Shown: piece after piece, positions 15,453-25,118 of the stretch
Layout of the letters: every line of letters starts with the position of its first letter
Numbering within the stretch: the first letter of the stretch is position 1
Origin: JAAZMI01 sp050948785
Lineage (GTDB): Bacteria > Bacillota > Dethiobacteria > DTU022 > UBA8154
Reading direction: 5' to 3'
Length of the DNA: 64,000 bases
NCBI GenBank assembly: GCA_050948785.1
Contig: JBMNEM010000008.1
Location: 62,001 to 126,000 of the forward strand
The notes under the pieces: generated by a model
What the model was told of the DNA's origin: nothing
Databases searched by the model: none
The model's input: the letters and a program-made list of their open reading frames with translations, nothing else
Made by a program: the position numbers and the translations under genes

Positions 15453-18410
15453 TTATTCTCCCAATACTTCATTAATTATTTGAGCCATTTGTCGATTATT
15501 AATCTGGTCACGGAAATGAACTTTATACCCATCTTGCGATAATATATCGAAAAATACTCTAGCACATCTTAAGTTTGCTCTTTCTGTTCCACGTATATTA
15601 TTTTTGTTCTCGACATCTTTAGTTTCAACCACAATATTTAATTCTTTTTCCCCTGTAGACTTTTTGACTATATACATAAAGTCAGGACTATACATACCTC
15701 CAGTTATCGTTGGTATCGCTATACTACTGCGTGGAATTTTACCATAGACAACCACTTCTTCAATATCTGCCATAATATTCTTTTTCTCTAAAGGAGAGTC
15801 ATAGGCAAAGGCATCATACAGATATTTTTCACTAGGAGTACCTTCTGCAAGCTTTGTGCCTATTCTGCCTTGAGCAATTTCTTTTCGTGGACTACCATCT
15901 TCAAAAGAAAGTGCAGTAGACCCAACAGGTGTAGAACTTTTTGCATAGTGGAATCTACCTTGCAAATTTTCATTTTTCCATTCTTGAAATTTTTGTATTA
16001 TGATACTTACAGTATTTTCATTAAAATGTTCAGGTTTAATCATTCCATTTTTATTTGTGTACTTAGATACTGCCTGATGCAAGGTTGTAATAGGTATATT
16101 TGTTCCTTGCATTATCCTTTTTAAGAACTCATTATAAGGAATTGTTTTAGAGATTATATATTGGACTCCAGACTCAGAAAGAATTGACATTTCTGTACCA
16201 TCACTTTTTACAATTTCTCTTGAGCTTGTCATAGTAACATCTGTAAAAACATTTTCTGCTTCTAATATAGATAAAACTACATCTTCCATATTAACGTCTA
16301 AATCTTTATCATAGAATAATAGGTAACGCTGGTTGATTCTTTCCCACAATTCCTTTATATCATTATAAGCAGCCTTTCTAATTTTCACTGGCTTTGCTTT
16401 ATCTTTATTCCTATCCTTAACTTTTCCGCTTTCTAGTCCTACTGCAAATTCTGGATATTCAGCAAAGAAGGCATCCCTAGTATCTGTTTTAATGTTCATT
16501 CTTCTATCTATATATCGCTTATCATATAATTCATCAAAGAGATCATCAGAACTAATTCCACGCTTTTTAGCTACTTCTTCGAGCTTTTCTTCGGAAATAG
16601 AAGAAGCCTGTGGTAATTCTCCATTAATTTGAGCTATTAATCTTTGGGCAAAATCTGCCTCAGTAAAATCTACAATATAGTTTAATTGAAATTCTTCATT
16701 AGAGATTCTGTTACCATTTTCATCAACAGGCAAGCGAAGTCCACGACCTACCTCTTGTAATTTACTATTTTCACTGCCACTAGAGCGAAGTTTAGCAATG
16801 GTAAATACATTGGGATTGTCCCAACCTTCTTTAAGTGTCCACTTTGAAAATAAAAATCTTAAGGTATTATAGGAGCCATCAGGCTTTTTAAAGGATAAAA
16901 GTTGCTTTTTCCCATTTAATATAGCATCTACTTCTTTTGCTATATTTTCATCTGTATCATTATTATCCTGTGCAAAATATCCACCGTGGCAAGCTGAAAT
17001 ATTATCAAGGCTTTCTTGTAAATATTTCTTATATTCCTCTTCATGTTCAGTTAAATTAGCAATTTCTATCTCTATTCGCTCCTTTAATAGTCTTTCAAAA
17101 GACTTAAGTAAATAAGGGTCTTTACCATCCTCAGTTTCACGATATGAAGCTATATCATCTATAAAAAACAAGGCTAAAGTTTTTATCTTAAAATTTCTAC
17201 CACAAAAATTTGATTTTTCGATTTCAAAGTGCCTTTCAAGAGCAAGCCTCATCATCTGTTCTTGATAAGAAGTCATGTAAATATCTACATCTAACTCCTC
17301 ACCAGTAGACTTTGTAATACCGTTAGAAAATATAACTTCAGAGGCTGATATACCACTTATGGTAATACCTTCAAATGCTTCACTGATAATAGATAAGGAA
17401 TCATCCTTTTGTAGAGTATAAGTTTTAGTTCTTTCATCCTGTTTTTTGTGTTGAAAATTAACTGAACTTCTACTATTAATAGAGGTTATCTTAACTTTTT
17501 CTTGACGTTTTGAAACAGGCTCAAAATGCTCTTTTGCTACTCCTTTTATGAGGTTTTGATTAAATGACTCACAAGCATTAAGGTCATATAAAAGATTCTG
17601 ATAATCTTTAACTGTAATTCTATTTTTGCCACGACCAGTGGAGGTTTCTGGGAAAGTAGCACCAAACCTAATAATAGATTGTGGTTTGAGTTCATCTAAA
17701 ATAACCTTAAAGGCTTTTTGATCTCTTGAAAATCTATGAGGCTCATCAATTATAACAATAGGTTTAGTCGCTCCTAATGCGTCAAAAGGTCTAAAGAAGC
17801 CTTCAACACCGCTATCATAGTCATCACGACTTAGCATTCCATTTTTTCTAACAGCAAGTAACTGCATATTAACAAGTAGTACATATATTTTTTTTGAGTT
17901 TTGTGTAGAACCTTTAACAAAATCACTTACAACGGATGGAAAGAAGAAGCGACCTTTTTTCTTTTTATGTGATTCTAATATGCCTACTTCAATTTCAGTA
18001 CCATAACCACATACATCAGTAAAATGCTTTTTAGCATATCCATCCTTCAAAAACTGTCCAGTTCCTGCTTTAATTGCTAGGGAAGGTACGGCAATTATAA
18101 ATTTATTCAACCCATAATTTTTATGAAGTTCATATATAGTTTTTGTGTAAACATAAGTTTTTCCTGTTCCTGTTTCCATCTTAATGTCAAGATTTAGAAC
18201 TTCACCTATAGGGGAGCTACTTCTATATTCACTAGGTAAACTTTTTTGAATCTCTCCTATATTTTGAGAAATTCGTGGATCGGTTAAGTTAATTGTTGGG
18301 TTTTCAAAAAATTGTCTCGGTTTAACAATATCTACTCCATCAAAAACTTTGTTAATAGAATCAACTGCTCTTTGCTGATGGGGTAGGTTTTTCTGTAAAA
18401 TAAGTTCCAT
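15453..18410 (-). CDS. Type III restriction enzyme, Res subunit
   Basis: About 985 residues, the usual size. N-terminal SF2 helicase: Walker A METGTGKTYVYTKTIYELH near residue 85, DEAD-type box IIDEPHRF near 220, RFGATFPETS, and the late helicase motifs KEGWDNPNVFTIAKL and QEVGRGLRLPV near 540-560. The C-terminal endonuclease shows YSPDFMYIV...ELNIVVETKD, the PD-ExK site. With Mod it cuts DNA at a distance between two inversely oriented sites. The start at 18410 (MELILQKNL) has GGGAGGG 7 bases upstream and lies 14 bases after the mod stop. Because mod is split, the enzyme is probably idle here. Confidence 0.9.
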   Translation of the reverse strand: MELILQKNLPHQQRAVDSINKVFDGVDIVKPRQFFENPTINLTDPRISQNIGEIQKSLPSEYRSSSPIGEVLNLDIKMETGTGKTYVYTKTIYELHKNYGLNKFIIAVPSLAIKAGTGQFLKDGYAKKHFTDVCGYGTEIEVGILESHKKKKGRFFFPSVVSDFVKGSTQNSKKIYVLLVNMQLLAVRKNGMLSRDDYDSGVEGFFRPFDALGATKPIVIIDEPHRFSRDQKAFKVILDELKPQSIIRFGATFPETSTGRGKNRITVKDYQNLLYDLNACESFNQNLIKGVAKEHFEPVSKRQEKVKITSINSRSSVNFQHKKQDERTKTYTLQKDDSLSIISEAFEGITISGISASEVIFSNGITKSTGEELDVDIYMTSYQEQMMRLALERHFEIEKSNFCGRNFKIKTLALFFIDDIASYRETEDGKDPYLLKSFERLLKERIEIEIANLTEHEEEYKKYLQESLDNISACHGGYFAQDNNDTDENIAKEVDAILNGKKQLLSFKKPDGSYNTLRFLFSKWTLKEGWDNPNVFTIAKLRSSGSENSKLQEVGRGLRLPVDENGNRISNEEFQLNYIVDFTEADFAQRLIAQINGELPQASSISEEKLEEVAKKRGISSDDLFDELYDKRYIDRRMNIKTDTRDAFFAEYPEFAVGLESGKVKDRNKDKAKPVKIRKAAYNDIKELWERINQRYLLFYDKDLDVNMEDVVLSILEAENVFTDVTMTSSREIVKSDGTEMSILSESGVQYIISKTIPYNEFLKRIMQGTNIPITTLHQAVSKYTNKNGMIKPEHFNENTVSIIIQKFQEWKNENLQGRFHYAKSSTPVGSTALSFEDGSPRKEIAQGRIGTKLAEGTPSEKYLYDAFAYDSPLEKKNIMADIEEVVVYGKIPRSSIAIPTITGGMYSPDFMYIVKKSTGEKELNIVVETKDVENKNNIRGTERANLRCARVFFDILSQDGYKVHFRDQINNRQMAQIINEVLGE

Positions 18411-19970
18411 AATATTCCCTCCCATCAATAACGAACATCAAAATTAATATTTAAATTTTTCTCTGTATCTTTTAATCTTTTCAAGTTGATTTTTAATTGC
18501 TCCATTTGTGTCCATGTAAAGCTATATCCAAATAAGACTATATTCTCTGGATTAAAACTTCCGTCTGTTTCATATTTTACTACAATCTCTTCTATGGCTT
18601 CATTAGGAATTTCTGTATCTATTAAGTAAAGATGCTTATCTATGAAATATCCTTTATAGCCTGATAAGTCTAACTCTTCTGGTTGAGCAGTTAAACCATA
18701 GCCATCTCTTACAAGCCATGTACTAAGTATTGTGGGCTTACCAAACTCATCAAGAAGGGTTTTATCTGCAAACAATTTATTTTCATTTGGGTCAAAAACT
18801 TCAATCTTATCTAAAGAATTAGGAGTAGGTTCTTCAAGAATGAAGTGTTTAAAACCTAGGTCTGCTTCTGTATCGGGGTTTTCCTCTTTTATTCTATTAG
18901 CTGCTTTAATAATTCTATCCATACCAATTTGATCTATAGTAGTGTATCCAGCTTTCTCAGCATCGCTCCCTATTTTTACCGGCTCTTGGAGTTGAACAAG
19001 TATAAATTTACGTTTTTTGTCATATAATGCATTTGTTCGCATAATAGCATGAGCTGTTGTTGCACTACCAGAGAAAAAGTCAACTATAATATCATCTTCG
19101 TCACTCCCAATCGTCAAAACTTTTTCAATTAAACCAATAGGCTTTGCTGTTTCAAAAACTTTTTGACCATCAAATAAGTTACGTATATCTCGTGTAGCTT
19201 TTTTATTTCCTTCAATATCAGTCCATAGGAATTCGTGACTTGAGTCCTCTGGTAGCCAGAAAAAGTCTTGCCACACATTGCCAGGTTTTTTTGTACGATT
19301 TTCTAGATAGTACTTTTGATAAGGATGCCAAACTTGCTTTCCTTGCAAATCAGTTTTTTTCCATTCTATTAACCCATCCTCTTCTAGCGCTTTAGCTGTC
19401 TCTGGCGCACATATCCATCTACTTTCATATCCAGTAGGACCGATTGGATAAATATCCGTACCATCAGGGGCAACTAGTGGATAGTACATGGTTGGCCTAT
19501 CTTGTCGTCTATCCTCTCCCCCAGTTCTACGTAAAGAACGAGTAAGATATCTGTTTCCATTTTCATCAACCTGATTATATATTCTTGCATCATCTTCATT
19601 CATAGGAAGTCCATTTATAACTGCAGCTGCAACATCTCTGGCATATACGAGAATGTAATCAAGTTCATTAACAAGTCCATCAAAACCACCACCTGTTGGA
19701 GTACCTGTCGCTCGGGAAATGCAAGTTAAAAAATTGTTTTCACCAAATACATCATCACAGATTAATTTCAAATTAGCTTGTTCATTATCATCCACACTTA
19801 TAAAAATAACTCCATCTTCTTTTAATAAATCCCTAGCAAGAACTAACCTAGGGTACATAAACATAAGCCATGCAGAATGGGAAGCAGAACCACGCTTTGT
19901 AAGATCAAGAATTCGCTCAGCTTGTTCTTCACTAATACTCAGCTTTTCTGAAAGACTATCAACGGTAAAA

Positions 19971-19979
19971 TCAAAATTA
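19971..19979. repeat. Target-site duplication, left copy
   Basis: TCAAAATTA directly before the left end of the IS256-family element, matching the copy at 21419-21427. A length of 9 bp fits the 8-9 bp typical of the family. Confidence 0.85.
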
Positions 19980-21418
19980 GAGGATGTCCCAATAGCCGTG
20001 GAAATTGAAGTGGCGGTACCCGGCCCAGTTATGGCATAATGGGTTTGGGTAAACAAACCAAACCAGGAGGTTACCGCCAATGCCAGAATACCATAAAAAC
20101 ATAAAACAGTCGAATGAAAAAAGTGATCAGCAGGGCCTTTTTATTCAGCAGCTCACCATGCTGGATATACAGAAAGCTGTTAAAGGCCGCTTCACAAGTT
20201 TTTGTACCGCTGTTGGGATCCAGGCTTTGATGACCATGATGGAACAGGATGTAGAGGCAGTTGCCGGCCCGAAGGGCAAGCATAACCCGGATCGAACTGC
20301 CTGCCGTCACGGTTACCAAAACACTACTGTTCCCTTGGGCAATCAACGTTTGGCCATTAAACGCCCTCGCGCTAGGGATGTCATCAGGGATCGGGAGCTA
20401 CCTATCCCGAGCTATGAAGCATTCGCCAATGATGAGCAACTGATTGAAGCAGCCCTTGGCCGCATGTTGTATGGGATGTCCGCACGGGACTATACTTACG
20501 GAATCGAAGACTACAGCGATGTAGCAGAAACATCCGGCACCTCCAAAAGCACGATCAGCAGGCGATTTATCAAAGCCAGTGAAACAGAAGCAAAAAAGCT
20601 TTTGAGCCGCCGGTTTGAAGATGAGTATATCCCTATCTTGCTTATTGACGGCCTGGTACTTGGCGATTACACGGCTATTGTAGCCATGGGCATTAATAAT
20701 GATGGAAGAAAGCTCCTAATGGGCGTGCGTATCGGCTCTACTGAAAGCGCCCAGGTATGCCAGGATCTGCTGGCAGATCTTATTGACCGGGGCCTAAAGT
20801 TTCACAATGGATTGCTGGCTGTTATAGACGGTTCAAAGGCCCTTCGGAAGGCCTTGAAAACTGTATTTGGGCATCACGTTTTAGTTCAGCGCTGCCAGGT
20901 GCATAAGATGCGCAATGTCCTCGATTACCTGCCAAATTACAAGCGTACCTGGGTAAAACGCAGGTTACAGCAAGCTTGGGGTTCAGAGACCTTTGAAGAA
21001 GCAAAGAACAAACTGCATGCCCTGGCAAATAGTTTGAAAAAAGACCACCCTGATGCCGCCGCCAGTTTGCGCGAAGGCCTGGAAGAAACCATCACTATTC
21101 TAAGGCTGGAGATCCCCGGCCTGCTTCAAAAAAGTCTTCGTTCTACCAATGCTATAGAATCAGGATTTAGCATGGTCACCAAAAATGTGAAAAACGTCAA
21201 GAACTGGAAGAATGGTACCATGGTACAACGCTGGCTCTCCGCAGCGCTACTGGATGCTGAACGTCGCGCTCATCGCATCCAGGGGTACCGTTCCATGAGC
21301 GTCCTGGTTGTTGAGATTAAACGGTTGACTATTGATTTGGAAATGGGTGATGCCGAAAAGGTTAGTAATATTGCGTAATACTACGTCACTCAAATTCAAC
21401 GGCATTAGGGACAAGCTC
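19980..21418 (+). mobile_element. Complete IS256-family insertion sequence, 1439 bp
   Basis: Left end GAGGATGTCCCAATAGCC; the reverse complement of the right end is GAGCTTGTCCCTAATGCC. These are imperfect terminal inverted repeats that stay alignable for about 30 bases (CCGTGGAAATTGA / CCGTTGAATTTGA). A 9-bp duplication flanks it. It contains a single transposase gene and is richer in GC than the AT-rich R-M locus it interrupts, so it arrived after the locus. A fragment of a related element lies at 35275-35444. Confidence 0.92.
20080..21378 (+). CDS. IS256-family transposase
   Basis: 432 residues, a full-length mutator-type DDE transposase. Catalytic region: LLIDGLVLGDYTAIVAMGI (first Asp, near 188), LLAVIDGSKALRKAL (second Asp, near 247), the conserved CQVHKMRNVLDYLP just after it, and TNAIESGFSMV (Glu, near 360). 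A CAGGAGGT ribosome site lies 8 bases before the ATG. No frameshift or stop, so it is likely functional. Confidence 0.93.
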   Translation: MPEYHKNIKQSNEKSDQQGLFIQQLTMLDIQKAVKGRFTSFCTAVGIQALMTMMEQDVEAVAGPKGKHNPDRTACRHGYQNTTVPLGNQRLAIKRPRARDVIRDRELPIPSYEAFANDEQLIEAALGRMLYGMSARDYTYGIEDYSDVAETSGTSKSTISRRFIKASETEAKKLLSRRFEDEYIPILLIDGLVLGDYTAIVAMGINNDGRKLLMGVRIGSTESAQVCQDLLADLIDRGLKFHNGLLAVIDGSKALRKALKTVFGHHVLVQRCQVHKMRNVLDYLPNYKRTWVKRRLQQAWGSETFEEAKNKLHALANSLKKDHPDAAASLREGLEETITILRLEIPGLLQKSLRSTNAIESGFSMVTKNVKNVKNWKNGTMVQRWLSAALLDAERRAHRIQGYRSMSVLVVEIKRLTIDLEMGDAEKVSNIA

Positions 21419-21427
21419 TCAAAATTA
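21419..21427. repeat. Target-site duplication, right copy
   Basis: TCAAAATTA directly after the right end of the IS256-family element; identical to 19971-19979. Confidence 0.85.
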
Positions 21428-21855
21428 TCATTATATACAAAACCATCAGTACCAGTATTATATGGAGGATCTATGTAAATACATTTTATTTGTCCAGAGT
21501 AAGATTTTAATAAATGTTTTAAACCATCTAGATTATCACCACTGATATATATATTCTCACTGTTTTTATTTTCTGGCTTTGAGTTGTGTTCTTCATTAGG
21601 TGTAATTACTGTTGTGGTATCAACTGAAGCTAGTAGCCTTGCATAGTTTTTACCTAAAAACTTTAACTCATAGCCTTCGTCAGTAACTGTGATTTTATCA
21701 CTTAAAAAACCTTTGAACTTTTCAATATCAAAAGTTCCATCACTCTTAAAACATGATGGAAAGTGCTCTTTTAATATAGCTATTTCTTTAGAATTAGGAG
21801 TCATTTTCTCATTTTTATTTAAAATATCTTTAATCATAATTTTTCTCTCCTTACA

Positions 21856-22071
21856 TTAATCAGTTTCATCTGGGATAAACTCTAAAATATCACATATATC
21901 GCACTTTAATGCATTACATATCCTTTGGAGTATTTCTGTATTTACATTTTCATTTCTTCCAAGCTTTGTAATTGTTGCTGAACTTACACCAGATAACTCT
22001 TGAAGGTCTTTTTTCTTCATACCCTTATCTATCAATAGTTTCCATAGCCTATTATAGTTTAAAGCCATCAT
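21856..22071 (-). CDS. XRE/Cro-type helix-turn-helix regulator of the R-M locus
   Basis: 71 residues: MALNYNRLWKLLIDKGMKKK, then KKDLQELSGVSSATITKLGR (the HTH, residues 20-39) and NVNTEILQRICNALKCDICD, a complete compact XRE domain like YozG-type regulators. The start at 22071 (or 22068) has GGGAGGTG 6-9 bases upstream; the longer frame is not supported. It ends 18 bases before mod, in the same direction, so it probably controls timing of mod/res expression as C-proteins do. Composition is AT-rich like the neighbours. Confidence 0.75.
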   Translation of the reverse strand: MMALNYNRLWKLLIDKGMKKKDLQELSGVSSATITKLGRNENVNTEILQRICNALKCDICDILEFIPDETD

Positions 22072-22245
22072 ACACACCTCCCATGAATTATTTATTATTA
22101 TAACACTCAAGTAATACATAAACAACAATATTCTTTAATATCTCATTGATATTGTTCTGAACTCTTAAAAACCAAATATACTTTTCGACATTTCTGTCTA
22201 AAAGTCGTGTATAGCTTTTACTCAAAACAGAGTAACAATTATCTG

Positions 22246-22272
22246 CCTACTTCACACCAGAAGTAGGTTTTT
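22246..22272 (+). terminator. Hairpin with T run upstream of the primase gene
   Basis: CCTACTTC (22246-22253), six-base loop, GAAGTAGG (22260-22267), then TTTTT. It separates the R-M locus from the mobile element, or acts as an attenuator in the long primase leader. Confidence 0.6.
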
Positions 22273-22459
22273 ATATTTTCTTTTTCAAACACCTCAACTT
22301 TAGCTCTTTCCTGTGGCTAATAAGTAAGGGATAAAAATATCTATTAAATTTCTCTACGGATTTTAGTCTTTACTGTCCTTTAGATATTGAAGGCGATTAT
22401 ATCTCCTTAGCTTTAATGCTTTTGAAGTTTTGTACCTTGACAACTGAATACCCCAAAAT

Positions 22460-24910
22460 ATGAGAAATACTTTCAAATGTATATGCCATGACGATTTTTC
22501 CGAGCGTATCTTTGACTGCATACGAGGCTATGTCAAACAAGGCAAGTCCTTAGGAACTGTAGTATTTTGGGATTTTATTAAATTGAAGGAGGTGAAAAGT
22601 CTGATAGATAAATATGAAAAACTGCCACAATATCTTAAGAATAAGGCTAGATTTTGTGTGTGGAAACAGGAAGCTGGTAAAGGAAAAGTCCCCTATCAAG
22701 CAAATGGTAAAAGAGCTAAAGCGAATAAGGTAAATACCTTTACAGATTTTAAGAATGCTCTTGATGTAGTAGATATATTTGATGGTCTAGGCATTGGTAT
22801 CTTTAATAAGATATCTGCAATTGATATAGATAATTGTATAGATGCTAGTGGTAACTACTCAGATTTAGCCAAAGATGTAATGGATATTTTTAAAGATTCA
22901 TATATGGAGAGAAGTCCATCTGGAAAAGGAATAAGAATTATCTTTCTAATAGATGGCTTTTCTTATGACAAGAGACTCTATTATATCAACAATCAAAAGC
23001 TGGGCTTAGAAGTTTATGTTGCAGGTAGCACTAACAAATATGTGACTATTACTGGTAATGCAATTAATCAAGGAAAGATCCTTCTAGCTAATGACAAGCT
23101 TCAAGTTTTGCTAGATAAGTATATGCAAAGACAAAAGACGAATAAAGGCATAGCAAATAAAGAAAGTAGCTCTTATCTAACTGACAAGTCGGTTATAGAA
23201 AAGGCAACTGGATCAGCTACAGGAAATAAGTTTAAGGCTCTATGGAAAGGTGATACAAGTTCTTATCCTTCCCAAAGTGAAGCCGACCTTGCTCTATGCT
23301 CCATCTTAGCTTTCTGGTGTGGTAGAGATATTAATCAGATGGATAGGCTCTTTCAGCAAAGTGGTCTAATGCGTGATAAGTGGCATAGAGTACAGTCTGG
23401 CTCAACTTATGGCCAGATAACTTTAGAAAAAGCTATTGCTAACACAAAAGAAACCTATAGTCCTATGGGCAAGAATTCATCTGCTAGTGAGGACTTTATG
23501 GCAGACAAGCTTATGGATTTAAGCAAACTGGAGCCGTTTAAGAACCCTAGATATTACAGTAACGATATTGGCAACAGTAATCTTTTTGCAGACTTCTATA
23601 AGTCTATAGCAAGGTATGTACCAGAGAGAAAGAGATGGTTTGTATATGATGGAATAGCTTGGAGGAGCGACACAGGAAATTTAAAGGTTATGAAACTATG
23701 CAAGAATCTAGCTAATCAGCTCATGTACTATGCCCTTTCAATAAAAGATGAAAACCTTAGAAAAACCTATATAAAATCAGCTGGCAAGTGGCAGGAAAGA
23801 AGAACAAGAGAGATTATTTTAAGAGATGCTGGAGATGTCTACCCTTTATCCATGTCTGAATTTGATAAGGATATATATCTGCTCAACTGCTTAAATGGAA
23901 CTCTTAATTTACAGGATGGTAACTTTTATCCCCATAAAGCCAGTGACTATATAACAAAGATAGCAGGAGTAAATTATGACCCTAATGCTGTATGTAATCG
24001 TTGGATAGATTTTGTTGATGAGGTTATGTGTGGTGATAAAGAAAAGGCAGAGTTTTTTCAGAAAAGCCTCGGATATGCTTTAACTGGTGATACCCGTTAT
24101 GAAAGTATGTTTATTTTATTTGGAGCAACTACTCGTAATGGCAAGGGTACATCCATGGAAACCTTCCTAAATATTTGTGGAGACTATGGTAGGACTAGTA
24201 GGCCAGAAACAATAGGTATGAAGATAAATTCTTCTGGCTCTGCTCCATCTGAAGATGTGGCTAGACTTGCAGGTGCTAGATTTGTCAATATAAGTGAGCC
24301 AGATAAGAAGTTAGTTTTAAGTGCAGCTCTACTAAAGAGCCTTACTGGTAATGACACTATTAATGCCAGATTTCTTCATGAGAATAGTTTTGACTTTAGA
24401 CCACAATTTAAGATTTTCATTAATACTAATCATTTGCCTATGGTAACAGATTTGACACTCATAACTAGTGGAAGGGTGAAGATCATTCCCTTTGAAAGGC
24501 ACTTTGAAGAATGGGAACAGGACAAGAACCTAAAGAATCTCTTTTCAAAGGAAGAAAACCTAAGCGGTATTTTAAATTGGGTTATTGAGGGCTACAGAAA
24601 AATTCAAACAGATGGTTTTAAAGTTCCTGCTACTGTTAGACAGGCTACTCTTGATTACCATAAGGAAAATGACAAGATAGGACTATTTGTTGAAGAGAGG
24701 CTTACCAAAGATGCTAATGCAGAAGAAAGGACATCTGCTCTTTACTTTGCTTATCAAAATTGGTGTAGGAATAATGGCTACTATACAGAAAATGCTAGGA
24801 ACTTTAAATCTTCTCTAGCTAGTATAGGAAGAATTGCTAGGAAGAGACCAAAGGCTGGTGGAGGCATTGAAGTGGCCCCCATTGTCAAGACACAATTTTT
24901 AAGGTTTTAA
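22460..24910 (+). CDS. Phage/plasmid primase-helicase (D5/P4 type), 3' end cut by an IS
   Basis: 816 codons as read. Residues about 60-190 resemble an archaeo-eukaryotic-type primase domain (FCVWKQEAGKGKVPYQANGK, GIGIFNKISAIDIDNCID, RSPSGKGIRIIF). A D5-N region follows. The SF3 helicase has Walker A FGATTRNGKGTSMETFL near 550 and INTNHLPMVTD near 655. Such proteins start replication of satellites, plasmids and phages. The first 45 residues look unlike the family; an AAGGAGGTG near 22585 suggests the real start is later, but no clean codon fits. The last 12 codons lie inside the IS3-family element (from 24873), so the natural C-terminus is lost. Confidence 0.82.
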   Translation: MRNTFKCICHDDFSERIFDCIRGYVKQGKSLGTVVFWDFIKLKEVKSLIDKYEKLPQYLKNKARFCVWKQEAGKGKVPYQANGKRAKANKVNTFTDFKNALDVVDIFDGLGIGIFNKISAIDIDNCIDASGNYSDLAKDVMDIFKDSYMERSPSGKGIRIIFLIDGFSYDKRLYYINNQKLGLEVYVAGSTNKYVTITGNAINQGKILLANDKLQVLLDKYMQRQKTNKGIANKESSSYLTDKSVIEKATGSATGNKFKALWKGDTSSYPSQSEADLALCSILAFWCGRDINQMDRLFQQSGLMRDKWHRVQSGSTYGQITLEKAIANTKETYSPMGKNSSASEDFMADKLMDLSKLEPFKNPRYYSNDIGNSNLFADFYKSIARYVPERKRWFVYDGIAWRSDTGNLKVMKLCKNLANQLMYYALSIKDENLRKTYIKSAGKWQERRTREIILRDAGDVYPLSMSEFDKDIYLLNCLNGTLNLQDGNFYPHKASDYITKIAGVNYDPNAVCNRWIDFVDEVMCGDKEKAEFFQKSLGYALTGDTRYESMFILFGATTRNGKGTSMETFLNICGDYGRTSRPETIGMKINSSGSAPSEDVARLAGARFVNISEPDKKLVLSAALLKSLTGNDTINARFLHENSFDFRPQFKIFINTNHLPMVTDLTLITSGRVKIIPFERHFEEWEQDKNLKNLFSKEENLSGILNWVIEGYRKIQTDGFKVPATVRQATLDYHKENDKIGLFVEERLTKDANAEERTSALYFAYQNWCRNNGYYTENARNFKSSLASIGRIARKRPKAGGGIEVAPIVKTQFLRF

Positions 24911-25001
24911 GTGACACGGGGTAGGGGCGGCCTCCTTTCCAGCTAAATACTAGGGGTTTTTAAAATCCCTTTAATATAAAAATCTTTTGCAGCAGCGGTG
25001 G

Positions 25002-25110
25002 TTGTGGATATGTGGGCAACGCGCAGCGCTGTCCAAGCAGGTGTGGAGCTTGTGGGTAACCCTGCCTCTGGGGGGTTATCCACAAATCCATACCTGCGGC
25101 ATATCCACAG
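25002..25110. repeat. Nested inverted repeat of four DnaA-box-like sites
   Basis: TGTGGATAT (25003-25011) and ATATCCACA (25101-25109) form the outer pair; TGTGGGTAA (25051-25059) and TTATCCACA (25076-25084, a perfect DnaA box) form the inner pair. The stretch lies inside the IS3-family element, downstream of orfB. It may be a subterminal structure of the IS or a host-factor binding site; see findings. Confidence 0.6.
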
Positions 25111-25118
25111 CCATCCCC

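Larger units (their letters stand above)
18425..21837 (-). pseudogene. Type III methyltransferase mod, split by an IS256-family element
   Basis: The 5' piece (21837-21428) begins MIKDILNKNEKMTPNSK behind AAGGAGAG and carries the catalytic DPPYNTGTDGFVYNDNF. The 3' piece (19979-18425, about 515 codons) resumes with FDFTVDSLSEKLSISEEQAERILDL and holds DFFSGSATTAHA, the SAM-binding motif. Removing the IS and one copy of the 9-bp duplication restores one frame of roughly 650 codons, normal for Mod. The split separates the catalytic motif from the SAM motif, so no active enzyme is expected. An open frame runs from inside the IS into the 3' piece but has no ribosome site. Confidence 0.88.

Noticed and set aside
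18425..20080. A 551-codon methyltransferase gene starting inside the IS
   Set aside because: Its first 30 codons are the IS left end read in the wrong direction, with no ribosome site; it is the 3' piece of mod.
25002..25110. DnaA-box cluster as the chromosomal or element origin
   Set aside because: No AT-rich unwinding region or dnaA/dnaN genes nearby, and it lies within an IS; kept only as a repeat.
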